NCBI GenBank assembly: GCA_006176705.1
Contig: QRFJ01000057.1
Location: 277,712-341,711 of the forward strand
Length of the DNA stretch: 64,000 nt
DNA from: Cocos nucifera
Lineage: Eukaryota > Streptophyta > Magnoliopsida > Arecales > Arecaceae
Direction of reading: 5' to 3'
Below, one piece after another: positions 38,401 to 50,674 of the stretch. The notes below the pieces were generated by a model. It ran no database searches, was not told where the DNA came from, and saw nothing but the letters and a program-made list of their open reading frames with translations. The position numbers and the translations under genes were made by a program. Every line of letters starts with the position of its first letter. The first letter of the stretch is position 1.

Positions 38401-41400
38401 ATTGGCACAGTCCGTGTTGCAGGGAAACACATGTTATTTTAAGATGTGGATATTGCTGCATGGGATGCATGCATTGTCCATGCATATATATGTGTGTAGC
38501 TTTGCCTGTATGGGTGTGGATTGTGGAAGAATATAACCATCAATCTAGACTAAATGCGCATTGCACTTCTGTCACCTCATGAACATCAAGTGCACTATCA
38601 GAATTTAAAGCAGCAATCATATTCTGAACCAATTTGTGTTTTCAAGATAGGCAGAAGAGATTTAACCATAAGCCTATAATCACCATGAACCAAAGTAAAA
38701 GCAATCAAATCAAGCATGCTAATCAGATTTGTGTATTAGCTTCATGTGAAAGAAGTAAATCCATGCAGATTCACGTAGCTACTTACCAGCGACATAACTG
38801 GATTTGCAGAATCAGCAAATGGAATCTGGTCTCCTGAATTTAATTCTTGAAGGGCACATGAATAAGGAAAACATTCAGAACAGGAAAATTAAAGAACAAC
38901 AATATGAAAAAGCAGCACAGAAAAACAAATGCTGATCTTATTGAAGGGCCACAGACTGTGTAGAACTACCTGTGGCATCACAATTAGAATCTGAACGTGG
39001 CAATCCAGGATCATGCCCTTTCGAAGAATCAGATTCAACAGCCATGTGTGGTAGCTCCATATTTTCTAGTAGACCATGCTCCATTGGAAGACAAACAAAA
39101 TGAAGAATACATTGTGCTTTTGACTTGGTGCCCACATGCTTTGCAATTTCAGTCCAGTTATCACTATATTTCTCCAACGCCTCTAGCAGCAGCAAGGTCT
39201 CCTGATCAGTCCAGCTATCCCCATGAAGATCAGATGCATCTTTCTTGGAATCCACTCTCAGAAAATCTAAACTTGAGTGGCCAGTAACAAATTTTGCATC
39301 ATGGAAGCAGTCTGAGCAAAGCATTACATCAGCCTGTTCAAAGAATTACAATCAATAACGAAGACTACTCATGAAGTACCATAAATCTGATGACCACGAT
39401 GATGCATGAATATTCCCATTTTACATCACAATCGACGTATGTAGCACTGCCTGTTAAATTCTCCAAAATATGTCAAGAAAAGAAGCTAATATTATGAAAA
39501 TTATGTAATTAGCCCAGGTTACAAAACATGTAGTAGTATGATGCTTCAAGAATTTAACGGACCATTTTAATACAAGATTGCATACAAGTTACCATGAATT
39601 ACATCATAAAACCAGGTAGGCACTAAAAACAAGAAGTCGGCATTATCTTTTTGCTGATTAGAAGGCATTATCACAAGCACAAGAAACTTCAGATTTTCAT
39701 GACAAACCATTCTTTTTTCTGATACAAGTCCCTCAAAACTATCGTCTATAAAACAAGTTAGGCATTTGAGTTCAGATATCAAAGCATATATCCAGGAATC
39801 TTTTTGGCAGCTATCTTTCTTGAATACAAATATTTTATAGGACCAGTAAATGTAACATCACAGAAGTTCCAATCTCCTTGAGGAGCAGTTTTCAAAGCAA
39901 ATTGTGATTCCTTGACAGTCAGCAACTCCATTTTACACTAAAGTGTAGTTAATTTTGCTGTTCCAAAACATAGTTACACAGACATAGGTGCTGAAAGCAC
40001 ATATCATCACCATCATCATCCTCCAAACCCATACCATCAAAATGTGCTTGGACATGGAGGAAATTTCTAAGTCAACAAGCCTTCATGGAAGGATTGAGCA
40101 GGTTATTATGAATGGTCATCAATGCAGAACCACCTCTATACAAATTGATGCCAAGTTTGCCATTTAGGCAACTTTGGTCAATCAGAGCAGCAAACCATGA
40201 AAGCCATAAAACCAGTTACTGCAAGGTAAACATATTTCATCATTCATAGATGAAGCTCATGCAATCCTAAAGTGACCCTCCAATATTCCTACAGAATTGG
40301 AAAAATTCTATACCAGATACATCTTCTATGACTTGACACCGGGTTCATCACCAAGAAAACTTTGGCTATTTAGCAGCCTCCCATAAAACTATAATTATTT
40401 GTTGCTGCATAGGTAAAGCTACATTATTATTCACAGACTACGCCCATGCAATCATCAAGCAACCATCCAAAATTCCCCTAGATCTGGAAACATTCTAGAT
40501 GGAAAGAAAAGATAATAATGTTTAATACAAGACTGCTTAAAATGCATATCCAACAAAATAAATGTTTAACTTAACAGACGGACTGGTGAAGGACCAAGTA
40601 GGATGACATTCACATGTGCAATTAAAGTATCAGGATTATAAAAATGCTTGCAGCAACATGTATCCCTTGGCAGGAATGACTAATGAAGCAAAATTATAAA
40701 ACATTTTGACTTCGAAAAAGGCTTGATGGGTGTAGTAATGGTTACCATTTGGAGGACTTCAACTTAGTAACACAACTTACAAAGAAGATGGTGAAGGCAT
40801 TGGTCTTGGGAAATAAGGCTTTGCAACTAAATCTTAAGAAAAGCTAAAAGAAATGTTAGAAGGAGGGTAGCATGACTCTTGGAGTTGGCATATTGACCAA
40901 CCTCCATGCTAGTATTTTTTATTGAACAAGCTAAGGTCCCACCTCAGTTTACCATTAATTACCCGAGTGATGACGCAAATTATCCTTTTCTCCTATTAGT
41001 TTATGCATTTTCAAAGGTAGAATGACATAAATTGTATACTCACAGAAGAAGGCATGTGATACGGCAGAAAAAATTTATAAATCCCCATATTATAAGTCTC
41101 GGTACCGGGACCTATGCAATACCTTTACCTGTCGACCCCTATACAGTACCTTTATCTTTAGGTTTACCATACCGGATTGATTCGGATAGTATAAAGCATA
41201 CCATACTGTACTAGTTCCATACCGGAATGCAGTATGACAGACATACCGACACTCGGTATGCCGAATCGGCCCCTTACCGACACAGTAATAAGTTGGCACG
41301 GGTACGGAGCCCGGTACCGAGAGGGCGAACCTTGCATGGTATAAGTGCTAAGTCAATAGAACACCTATAACATGTGCCACCTTAGGTTGATATAGTACAG

Positions 41401-41841
41401 CTCATTAGTGCCGCTATTATCAGATACTTAAACCTAGATGAAAACATTATGGCTTTTGAAATGAATTGTAGCTCCACCTTTTCCCATATTTTTAACTGAC
41501 AGTTGCTCCTAGGATTAGGAAATCCAAAAGACTATAATTAAAAATTGTCATTCTACCATCCTTTTACTATTGTATCAAACCTTTTGGCATGAGGAGATTT
41601 AGTATACAATGCATTGTTCGCTTTGGCTATTTCAAGGTTGGTTTAAAATATACTTCTATATTATATATTATATTCTTTATTTATTATTTAGATGTCATTC
41701 TGTATATATTTCAATAATTTTAGATCCAAACTTCAAGAGAAAATAATCTTAAAAAGCCTATTGCAGTGTTGCCCTTGATTGAACAGATTTCTAAGATGCT
41801 TTAATAGCTTCTGTCTAGATGATAAAGAATTAGAAGAAACA

Positions 41842-41872
<31 letters not shown>

Positions 41873-44800
41873 CTCAGCATAACACATCAAGGGGTAAAGA
41901 AGAGATAGTAGAAAGAAGGAAAAGATGTTTAGATATTTGACTCAACATTTTTTTCCTCCACATTATTTAATTAGGGCATCCACCAGGGACTGGTATAAAG
42001 ACCAAACAAAATAACTCTCTGGCTCAGCCAGCCATGAAAAACATGCATATAAAAAGATGTTTAGATATTTGACTTAACAAATTTTTCCTCCATATTATTT
42101 AATTAGGGCATCCACCAGGACTGGTATAAAGACCAAAATAACTCTCTGGCTCAGCCAGTTATGAAAAACATGCATATGACTAATAGTAAGGCAAAGAGCT
42201 CAGTAACAGAGTCCTGCACACACATACATAACCCAGACACTTTGAACATAAAAGTCTAACCATTATAATTATTTAATTCACTAATTAAATGCCTGGGGAA
42301 CATTCAAGACATCCGGTACTCTTGCACAATAGGATCCATGGCACCTCTATAATCAATACCATGGTAGAGACAAAGGTATGGTTACCAAATGCATCAGTTA
42401 TACTTGAGCAGACATATCAATACTAGCGTAAAATAAAGCAACAGAATAGAATTAGCATAAAAATTGCTCAGATTATGCAGCCTATCACTTGCCAAGATTT
42501 GTGAACAAATAGATAGAATACTGGAGAGGAGTCTTGAAACAAATCTGGCCGCATGAAACTAAGTCCATTGGTTTGTTGTCATGAAGATATACCAAATATG
42601 ATGTATCTGAAGAAACTAAATTCATCCATAGGTAAAACATTCTTAAAAGAAAGACAGGAAAAAGATTGATTTATATAGACCATGATCATCTAATGATCGA
42701 TTTAATATAGAGCATGATCATCTACATATTGCTGATTACTCAAGTGCTGTTTGGGGAAGGTCACCAACCGATAGAAGATCTACTATTTAGTGTGGCATTG
42801 ATGCTGAAGAAATCCCTTGTTTCTTGGTTAAGTGAAAAAGCAAATTGTCAAAGCATGATCAAGTGAGACTGAGTGGTGAAGCCAAGTATAAAGAAATGGT
42901 CCATATTGCATGTCAGCCACTAAAGGTTAGAAATCTATTATAAGAATTAGGTTTCACTATGAGCTAGACTAAAATCAAGATGCAGTATTTATTGCTAGTA
43001 GTTTAGCATTTTGTTGAAAGGACTAAGTACATCAAAGTTGACCATGATTTAAAGCAAGCAACTATGAACAAGGGTATTATGACAGCACACATGAAGGTAG
43101 GAAATAATTTAGGTGATCATCTCACCAAAGATTTTAGGCATCATCGATTGCAGATCATATGCTTGGAGACTGAAATAATGGTGTAGGTTCATTAATAATC
43201 TAGACATGGATACTTAGAAAAAGAATTTTGGTCTGAAAACCCATTATTAGAAGCAGATATGTGTGTGTGATTCATAACTGGCTTCACTAACAGGGAAATT
43301 TGGTCTTTGCACCAGCTGCTAGAGCATGCCCTAATTCTGTAATTAGGGAGAAGGGTGTTTGGACAGATCTGATAACCAGACAGCTGCACCTTCTTTCTTC
43401 CATCTATTCCTTCTCTTTTCCTACCTTTTGATTCTCCATTTCTTTTATCAAAAGATGAAGTTAAAAAGCATTTCTACAGCAGACTGCCTAATGGTGATGT
43501 AGCCTATCAGAAACTTGGAGGCCAAACATGACTAATCCAGCTTTTCACTTCAACTCAGATCTGAGTTCTGATCTGAATTATATCAAGTTTGCAGAATTAT
43601 ATCAAGTTTGCAGCAACCTATTCAGCAAGTAATGTTCTTCCCGGTTACAAATAAATTAAAAAAAAAGGAAAAATCGCTGCATAAGTTCACTACAGATCTG
43701 ACTCTTAGTTCAGGTAACAGAAAATCTATATGGGGCTGTATGGAACTCAAGAAAGGAGAAGGAAAATAAAGAATGAAGTAGAATAGGAAGGAAGAGAACA
43801 AGCAAGAGGAGAATATTTTTTTGAAAAAAAAGGGACCTGCAGTCTACACTTTTTCCACAAATAAAATATCCGTACAATTTCTTCAAGACCCCAATACCAT
43901 CCTAACACTTTAGTTTAGACATATATGGGAAATAAATCTGCCGATATATATGTCTATTGATATACATGACCAGCTACCTAATAGCTGATAAATATAAGTC
44001 TAAGTACAACACTAGAAAAATCCTAGATAAACAATCCAAAAAACTACCATTGGAACATGGTTTGCCATACTACCCCATACAGCCTAGTACTGAATTGCAT
44101 ACCATACCATACCGCAGCGGTGTCTCATACCATATCAACACTCAAGGTGTTGCCTCCTACAATACCAAACCGCATACTAACATGGTAACCTGATGGTACC
44201 GGCACCAGGTCCGATACTGAGACAACGAACTTTACTTAAAACTATTGAATCTAGATATATCTAAACAGATCGATTTAGTTACATATACTTGCATCCTAGG
44301 AAATCCTCTACACCATGGTTACTAACAACAGTCATATGCAATATCTCCAGCTACTGCCCTTATAAGCGAATTAAACCACTCCACGCTTTTTCCCAAACTG
44401 TTTCGTATATAAAAGCCCATCTTGAGCTTTCTATGTGAGCATCATATTTCAAAGAGTGTATATCAAGCTACCACCCTTACAAGTGAACCAATGCAATCCA
44501 TGCATTTTCCCAACTTTCTCTTATGACATGGCATAAAAGTTCATCTTGAGCTTTCCAAGTAAGCTTCAAAGACCACATATACTTCAGATTGAGGTACTTG
44601 GTGAGCAATCCCACCAACACCATTTTTTCATTGATCACAATGTCATTGTGTGAGCATGGTCAATAATAATGAACAGCATATAGATAAGGAATGTGAGGCA
44701 GATGTCTAGTAACGATTGGAAGGACAAAGTTAAATGTGTAAGATACTGACTTGGTGTAAACACGTTCACTAGCAATATGAGGACCAAAGAAGAATCAAAA

Positions 44801-46921
44801 AGTAACAAGAAATGATCCGGAAATGGTTAGGATCAATGTCACCTGGACCAGTGACATGAGTGTCAAGTATCCAGTGTCCAGAACTGTCAGATATGGAATC
44901 TTTCAAAGGATCAGACAGGAGGGACATGCTGATATTATATAGATGTGTACTTAAATATGTTTAAATATATGCATATAATATATAATTTGTTGGATCAGTT
45001 GCATTACAATTCCATGGAATTCATAAATCACGTGCTAAATGATACATTAGATTTGAAAACTTCCAGGTATGGGTGCCAAAAGTTGATATGAAACAATGAT
45101 ATCGTCTTGATTCATTGACTTGAAGCTTCAAGAAGTGTCATGAAGTATTTGGATGTTGAGCGTCCGAGTGACTGGACACAGCAAAAAACTTCTAAGGTGT
45201 CCAGGTAACAATGGTTAAGATGATAAATGCAGCTCCAAAATAATGGGATAAGGCATACACTATTCCTACATTATTGTTACTTAAAAATAGAATTTGGGTG
45301 GGGAAGGAGATGATCTACATATTCAAACTGAGTGTGGCATTAGATAATAATAGAAAAAATATCACCTGTGGGCAAAAGAACATTATGAAGTGTCATGCTG
45401 TCATATTCAGGATCTTTTTTTCCTGAGCATCTAACCTAGTCATCAGTATTTTATGTAAAATATGTGGACAAAAAATCAAGAAATAAATCTAAATTTAGAA
45501 AGAGGATTATATAAACATAATGCTCTGTAGTACAGCTTTGAACTGTGGAGTAAATCAGACCTCCTTCTGTGACTGATAGTGCAAATTGGGCAGAGGCCGA
45601 GAGCAGTAATTGCATGCATGTTCCGATAGCCGCTCCCGGATTCTATTGTCCAAATCAGAAAGTCCAGAATCAGAATCCAGTGATGCAGAAGAAGCCGAAG
45701 ATGACAGCAAAGCGAAATCCTCCACCCTAAGACTACACTTTGGCCTATCAAAAAACACCAAACTGTCAATGGATCTCAGAGGTCCAGTCTTTAGCTGAAG
45801 CTCCCCCGTACCTTCCTCATTTAGAAGAGAACCAGCCATTCTGAGCCCACGATGCACCGACGAGGTGGCGAGGTAATTAATAATTCCCCAATGATCCAGG
45901 AACCGCACAATCCGGCTCAGATCATAAAGCTCTTTGTTGGCAACAAGCCCTTGGCAATCAACAAAAGATAGCCCCTTTCCGGGATTCTCCCAGTACTTGA
46001 ACACTATCTTGTTCCGGAGCATCATGTACCTCTCCGGCGTGTGGTCGCTCGACTTCCCCGAGAAGAAGTGCGGTACCACCAGCCTCTCCAGCCGGTGCAC
46101 CGTCATTGGCGAGAACCAGTCTGTACACCTCCAAGAAATCAACTTGAAGCCTGCAATCAAAGGTTTTGAATGAAAGAAGAAAGAATGAGCAAAGAGGAGG
46201 TACAGACCAGAATGCATGGGGAGGACCATGTGGTGCTTCCTCCCGAGCCGCTTAACGACGCCTTTCCCTTCCATGAGTGACGGTGGAGTGCAGACATAGG
46301 CCGAGGGCTTGTCGAGATCGGGCGACTGGAGCAATGAGGGGTTGTCCGGGAGGACGGTGGAGAGGGCCTGGAGCTGGCCGTGGGAGATGTTTTCAAGAAG
46401 GGGAGCGGCCCAACGCCTCGAGCCAGCGGAAGCAGAGAAGGAGGAGGATAGGGAGAGCTCGGCGGCGACGACGGCGAAGACGGAGGAGTGGGGGCGATTG
46501 ACGAGGCAGCGGACGGCGGCGGGGAAGTCAGAGATGCGTTGGCCGGCGTCAGAGAGAACCTCGGCCTCACGGAGGTCGAGGACGGGGTCGGAGGCCGGAT
46601 TGTTGACCTGGGAATCATGGTCTTCATCCTCTTCCGCCGCCTCCCCGGTGGCGGCCTCGTTTTCGTCGTCGTCCTCCTCCTCGCCGTTGTCGTGGGGCTT
46701 CAGGCGCTTGGGATTGCTGCATCGCTTCCTCTTACGCCATCCGAAGCGCGAATCTGCTATGGATCGTAGGGAACTGAGCTCGGACAGGGGAGATCGGAGG
46801 ATCGAAATGAAGACCTAGAAAGAAATTCGAAAGAAAAGAGAAGAGGACATGGAGGAGGAGAGGAGAGAGAAAGAGAGAGAGGAGTACCTGAGGAGGGGAG
46901 AGGGGGGGAGTCAGGGGACAT
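35486..46921 (-). CDS. SWI3C: SWI/SNF complex subunit SWI3C, complete
   Basis: Minus-strand exons are 46888-46921, 46208-46753, 45561-46120, 38970-39333, 38787-38845, 37376-37464, 37057-37127, 36797-36978 and 35486-35923. They give 780 codons plus stop (Arabidopsis SWI3C is about 807 aa). The product is a core scaffold of BRM/SWI-SNF chromatin-remodelling complexes in the nucleus. Features in order: a basic N-terminus (GWRKRKR), an acidic stretch, a SWIRM domain at about 187-276 (VVPHFFSGKS, RFLDHWGIINY), a zinc-finger-like Cys set (C363, C366, C386, C389), a SANT domain at about 420-462 (DSWTDQETLLLLEA, KSKAQCILHF), a PVMSLVAFLTSAIGPRVAAA helix, and a C-terminal coiled coil at about 605-678. 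A Ser/Pro/Asn-rich tail follows. The start is in a 34-nt exon because exon 2 has an upstream in-frame stop and no usable ATG. Intron 3 is 6.2 kb and full of repeats. SWI3C rather than SWI3A/B/D is chosen on the VKR motif, the SANT region and the tail. Confidence 0.92.
41088..41336. repeat. Palindromic GGTACCG-family repeat, copy B
   Basis: The ends are inverted (CTCGGTACCGGG at about 41098 and its complement CCCGGTACCGAG at about 41310), and the interior is a run of imperfect TACCATACCGG / CCGGTATGG palindromes. It ends GAGGGCGAACCTTGCA. It lies in SWI3C intron 3. This is the best preserved of three copies. Confidence 0.6.
41841..41872. repeat. (GA)n microsatellite in SWI3C intron 3
   Basis: A near-perfect GA run of about 15 units. 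Confidence 0.9.
41921..42177. repeat. Tandem duplication of a roughly 130-bp unit
   Basis: Unit 1 begins AAAGATGTTTAGATATTTGA at 41921 and unit 2 repeats it from 42053. Both run through TTAATTAGGGCATCCACCAG, CTCTCTGGCTCAGCCAG and AAAAACATGCATAT. Only a handful of substitutions and small indels separate them, so the duplication is fairly recent. It lies in SWI3C intron 3 and is non-coding. Confidence 0.92.
42495..43170 (+). pseudogene. Decayed Ty1/copia retrotransposon pol fragment (RNase H end)
   Basis: On the plus strand, from about 42730, the frame reads a copia RNase H signature (ADYSSAVWGRSPTDRRST), then VERTKYIKVDHD and LGDHLTKDFRHHRL. These are the usual tripartite landmarks of the copia integrase-RT-RNase H polyprotein end. 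At least five in-frame stops interrupt it. Upstream to about 42495 a weaker match to the preceding RT-RNase H linker may be present. No LTR or primer site was recognised next to it. It lies antisense to SWI3C within intron 3. Confidence 0.8.
44050..44235. repeat. Palindromic GGTACCG-family repeat, copy C (degenerate)
   Basis: Repeated CATACCATACC, GGTACCGGCACC and CGATACTGAG words end in ACAACGAACTTTACTT, matching the end motif of copies A and B with several substitutions. Located in SWI3C intron 3. Confidence 0.45.
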
Positions 46922-47170
46922 GGGCGAAGAGAGGAGGAAGGAGGTGGCGTTTTTCTTGGCACGGAAAAGAAGCGGGGATGGGGCACGAGGGTGGAGGGTG
47001 GAGTAAACGAGAACGCGGGACAACATACCCTCGCAAGTGCAAGCACAATTTTTCAGGTTGTGGTGTTCCAGCGGAACCACGTCACTGATGGTTCGGTTCG
47101 GTGGTTCCCTAGGTCTAAGTATGGCAATTGGACCGCACAAAATCTCACGGTGGACAACACGCCACGTTAC

Positions 47171-47180
47171 CCTTTTTATA
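47171..47180 (-). promoter_or_regulatory. SWI3C: Putative TATA box of SWI3C
   Basis: Minus-strand TATAAAAAGG lies about 250 bases upstream of the SWI3C start codon, in an otherwise GC-richer region. A start site about 30 bases downstream (near 47140) would give a leader of roughly 220 bases. Position and sequence are suggestive only. Confidence 0.45.
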
Positions 47181-47459
47181 TCATCAATTTCCGATTGTGC
47201 GCTATCCGCTATCCTTCGGGATTTGCCCCGGTTCACTTGGATCTGGTGCATGCAATAATTTCTCGTTCCCTAGGTAGGTAGGGAGCTGGAAGCTTATCCA
47301 TGGGGGAATGCGTTGTTTGACCTTGGGCAAATTGGTATGCAGAAATTTTTGTTTTAATTTTTTTTGTGGGGATGGGTTGGGCCCGGCTATATAAGAAAAA
47401 AAAAAGGTGGTTACTTCGTGTCGTGATGGGTAATATAGCATAAATAATAATAAAATAAT

Positions 47460-47668
47460 ATTAAATATCATTTAATTTTTTTTAATTAAATTTTTATTAA
47501 TAAAAAAATATTTTATTTTTATAAAATAATAAAAAAATAATATTATTATTTTCTATTATCGTATAATATAACAAGAAGTCATAATAAAATAATAAGATAA
47601 CAGAAAATCATATATATTATTTAAAATAATATATATAATAATAAAAAATTATATAAAATATCAGAAAG

Positions 47669-47728
<60 letters not shown>

Positions 47729-48293
47729 TCCCATATATATCACATACAATCATATATATTTTTCAGGATATCATATATATTATAAGAAGCCATGTAAAAC
47801 ATCAAAAAACTATATATAATATTCAAGATGTCATATATATTTATAAAAAATTATATATAATATTTAAAATATTATATATATTTATAAAAAATTATATATA
47901 TATATTATATAGGATGTCATGTATATTATTTAGAATATCATATATATTAATAAAAAATTATATAAAACATCAATAAATCATATATATTATTCAAAATATC
48001 ATATATATTTATAGAAAGTCATATATGTTATTTAGGATGTTATATATATTCACAAAAAATCATATAAGATCTTAGAAAGTTATATATATCGTTCAGAAAG
48101 TCATAATAATTATAGAATATCATATAAAAAAAAATAAATTATAAATATTATTTAAGATATTATAAAAAATCATAAATATAGTTTAAAATATTATATATAC
48201 TCATAGGATATCGTACAAAACATCGTAGAAATAAAGAATATTTTTATTATCAAAAATTTGATCGAAAAAAATTGAGCGGTATTAAATATCATT
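47460..48293. mobile_element. TIR-like element carrying a 41-bp AT minisatellite
   Basis: The block 47473-48280 is bracketed by the same 13-mer, ATTAAATATCATT (47460-47472 and 48281-48293). Just inside, the ends are similar as inverted repeats: an AATTTTTTT--AT-AAATTTTT-AT-AAT pattern on both, the left copy having lost its C/G positions. The interior is an AT minisatellite with a unit of about 41 bp (TTCAA-ATATCATATATATTTATA-AAA-T-ATATAT pattern), at least ten diverged copies, plus a pure (AT)n run at 47671-47725. It lies about 290 bases upstream of the putative SWI3C TATA box. The superfamily is unknown; a 9-bp or longer target duplication would fit Mutator-like elements. Confidence 0.55.
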
Positions 48294-50504
48294 CCATTAT
48301 TCTTTGCTACATGATCTAATGTGATTGAATGGTGCACTCGACGTTAATTTTATTACACCATTTGTGGTGCACAAAGAATTACCTATGATTGAGAGAAATG
48401 AATAGGAATGGATGAATCCCACAAGCGGCCGGGATCCACTCCATGCAAGTGTGAGAGCCAACCGGGCATTTCCATGCCCGACACACAATCCACCGCTTCC
48501 TGTTCCAGGATGACAATCCCAAAGTGTCTTGGCTCCGCCATTAGCTACAAAGTTCAGCCTCCTTAAGCACCCCTCCGACCCTTTACTCTGCATCAGCTTT
48601 GCCATCCAAGAGAGATGGTCACCATACTCTTCGTCTAAAATTCAGGCTCTCTTAGGATAAATTATTCCCTCCATTGCATGCATTACACAGCCATGCATGG
48701 CACCAAGAGATGAGTGCATGATAAATAGAACCCACCGTAATGCATCTTAGTGATTGGTGAGGTGCATGCATTGCAAGAGATTAGTTTCTCCTCCCTCAAG
48801 AGGTTGAGGTTGTTGCCGCTTCACACAGCTGCATTCCAATTCCACCACTCCAACACAAGGATGACAAGAAAAGCATGACATCAAGATGATCCATCCAACT
48901 CAGAATCAGTCCATGTCCACCACGAGATCACCTTCATTTTCATCACCTTTCAGAAAGTTATCACGGGCATGGGGCGACCTGGAGGTGGCTGCTCGCTGGC
49001 TCTTTCAAACTATTTCTAACGTGTTACACCATACCACGTATCAGAGTTATAACAAGTAAAATGAACAAAGAAGCAAGAATTTCTGGTTGCATATTTGGGA
49101 CCCCTTTGGATGCCCTTATCAGATATCCACCTAATACAACATATGAGATGGAGGCGGGAAGGAGGATAGCCACAGAGAGAGAAAAGGAGCCATGGGGGAG
49201 AGTTTTTCTAATTACAGAAACTGTCGCCCGGCCTTTTGGCAGTAAGATAAATCAAGATTTTATTGGAATCTCTCATCTCCAAAAAATCTACAAGTAACCT
49301 TCTCCACTCCCATGGATCCTCCTCGGCTGCCAATTAATTTTAGTGGGGTTTCCACAGCAGTGGGAGATTATCCTCAGATAAAGAACGCATGAATCCAAAC
49401 AGAAACAGAGCCCTGGTCAAAAGCTAAACAAAGTTTTTTTTCTACTAAGATTTTCAACAGAATGAATGTAACTCATGTTAGGCTTCAAATTCACATTAAC
49501 TGTTAACATTAAAGAAATGAGCACCAGGAATTAGCGCTTGTCCATCTTTCCGTTATAAAGTACCTGAAAAAATAAATCACGTACAACAGCTTCGTAGAAT
49601 AGGTATATGCATCTGCAAAGAATATAAGATCGAACACATACCTAGAAGATTTTGTCACTTCTTCCTCACTTAAACCAGCTCATCACTATAAACATGAACA
49701 TCCAAAATAATATGCATAATTTTCATCGACTACTTACATTAGTTATCTTCATGGCATCCCATTTGACAAGCATGATACCGCAAATTCTTCAACAGCCACA
49801 GACCAAAGTACCCTAATTAAAAGGAAACAAAAAATAGGTAGGCTAATTAATTCAAAGAGAAGTTTGCATTTGCTCCAAGAGAGTGGCCTTTTAAGAACAT
49901 CCGAGGGACCAAAACCTAGAGCATACATTTTACTGTTCACATTAATCCTGATAATAATTGGTGATCCTCCCAATTTTGACATAGATAAACCGATAATCCA
50001 GTGCTTCCTGGTACTGGTGACCCCTCAAGAAAGAGAACCTAAAAACCTTTGTTGAAACCCAAGGGCAATATACGTTGCCTGCATTAGTAGTCATCCAATT
50101 CATATGACATTCACAGGCCATATATCAATGCTCAGCCATATATAGGCTATTCATAGACAGCAGCCATATCCAGAAATCAGCCAAACGAATGCTCGGTTAG
50201 ACATGATGCATAGGCTGAGATATCAGAAAAACCAATAAATCTCTAGATTGCTAGAAGATTTCAAGGAAGACGCTGGAATGCAGGCAAAAGATTTATCTAG
50301 AAATAGCAAGCGTGCAGCTTAAAGTAATGGAACATAAGATCGTGAGCAGCAAACCTGCGCTCAGATTTCTGCTGCCAGAAAACTTTGCAAATACATTAAG
50401 GGCTTTGAAAACATTAAAGCTCTAATACTACAAGCATTTGAGTGATTCAAGTAGTATCAGCTCCCTGGAGTTTGGTAATTTTACATTTTGTTACCAAAAC
50501 CTAA
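48294..50504. other. Intergenic region between SWI3C and RFC4
   Basis: Contains the RFC4 3' untranslated region at its right end. Short frames such as 48297-48605 minus show no domain. On the minus strand at about 49561-49532 a polypyrimidine-AG precedes a short frame ending in MDKR and a stop, which looks like a terminal exon. I could not link it to any other exon. Nothing else is supported. Confidence 0.4.
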
Positions 50505-50634
50505 TTAATCAAAGCGCAATTCCTCTGGCATGTTGCAAAGAGCTCGCACAGTGTGACAGGCCACATCCATTAGTTGCAAGTACTCGTCTGCTCCATCAAT
50601 AAGGCACTGCAGAAGTCCAGAACAAGATCTCATT

Positions 50635-50674
<40 letters not shown>

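Noticed and set aside
46157..46627. 156-aa Ser/Pro-rich minus-strand frame
   Set aside because: It is the wrong frame over SWI3C exon 2. The correct frame carries AGQRISDFPAAV and LLENISHGQLQALS, which match SWI3C.
46732..47046. 104-aa minus-strand frame starting at 47046 that runs into the SWI3C first exon
   Set aside because: It reads through the SWI3C leader, first intron and exon 2 in a different frame and stops at once. It is explained by retention of intron 1.
48297..48605. 102-aa minus-strand frame with normal composition
   Set aside because: Considered as a small gene, but there is no recognisable motif, promoter or homologous exon nearby. Left unannotated.
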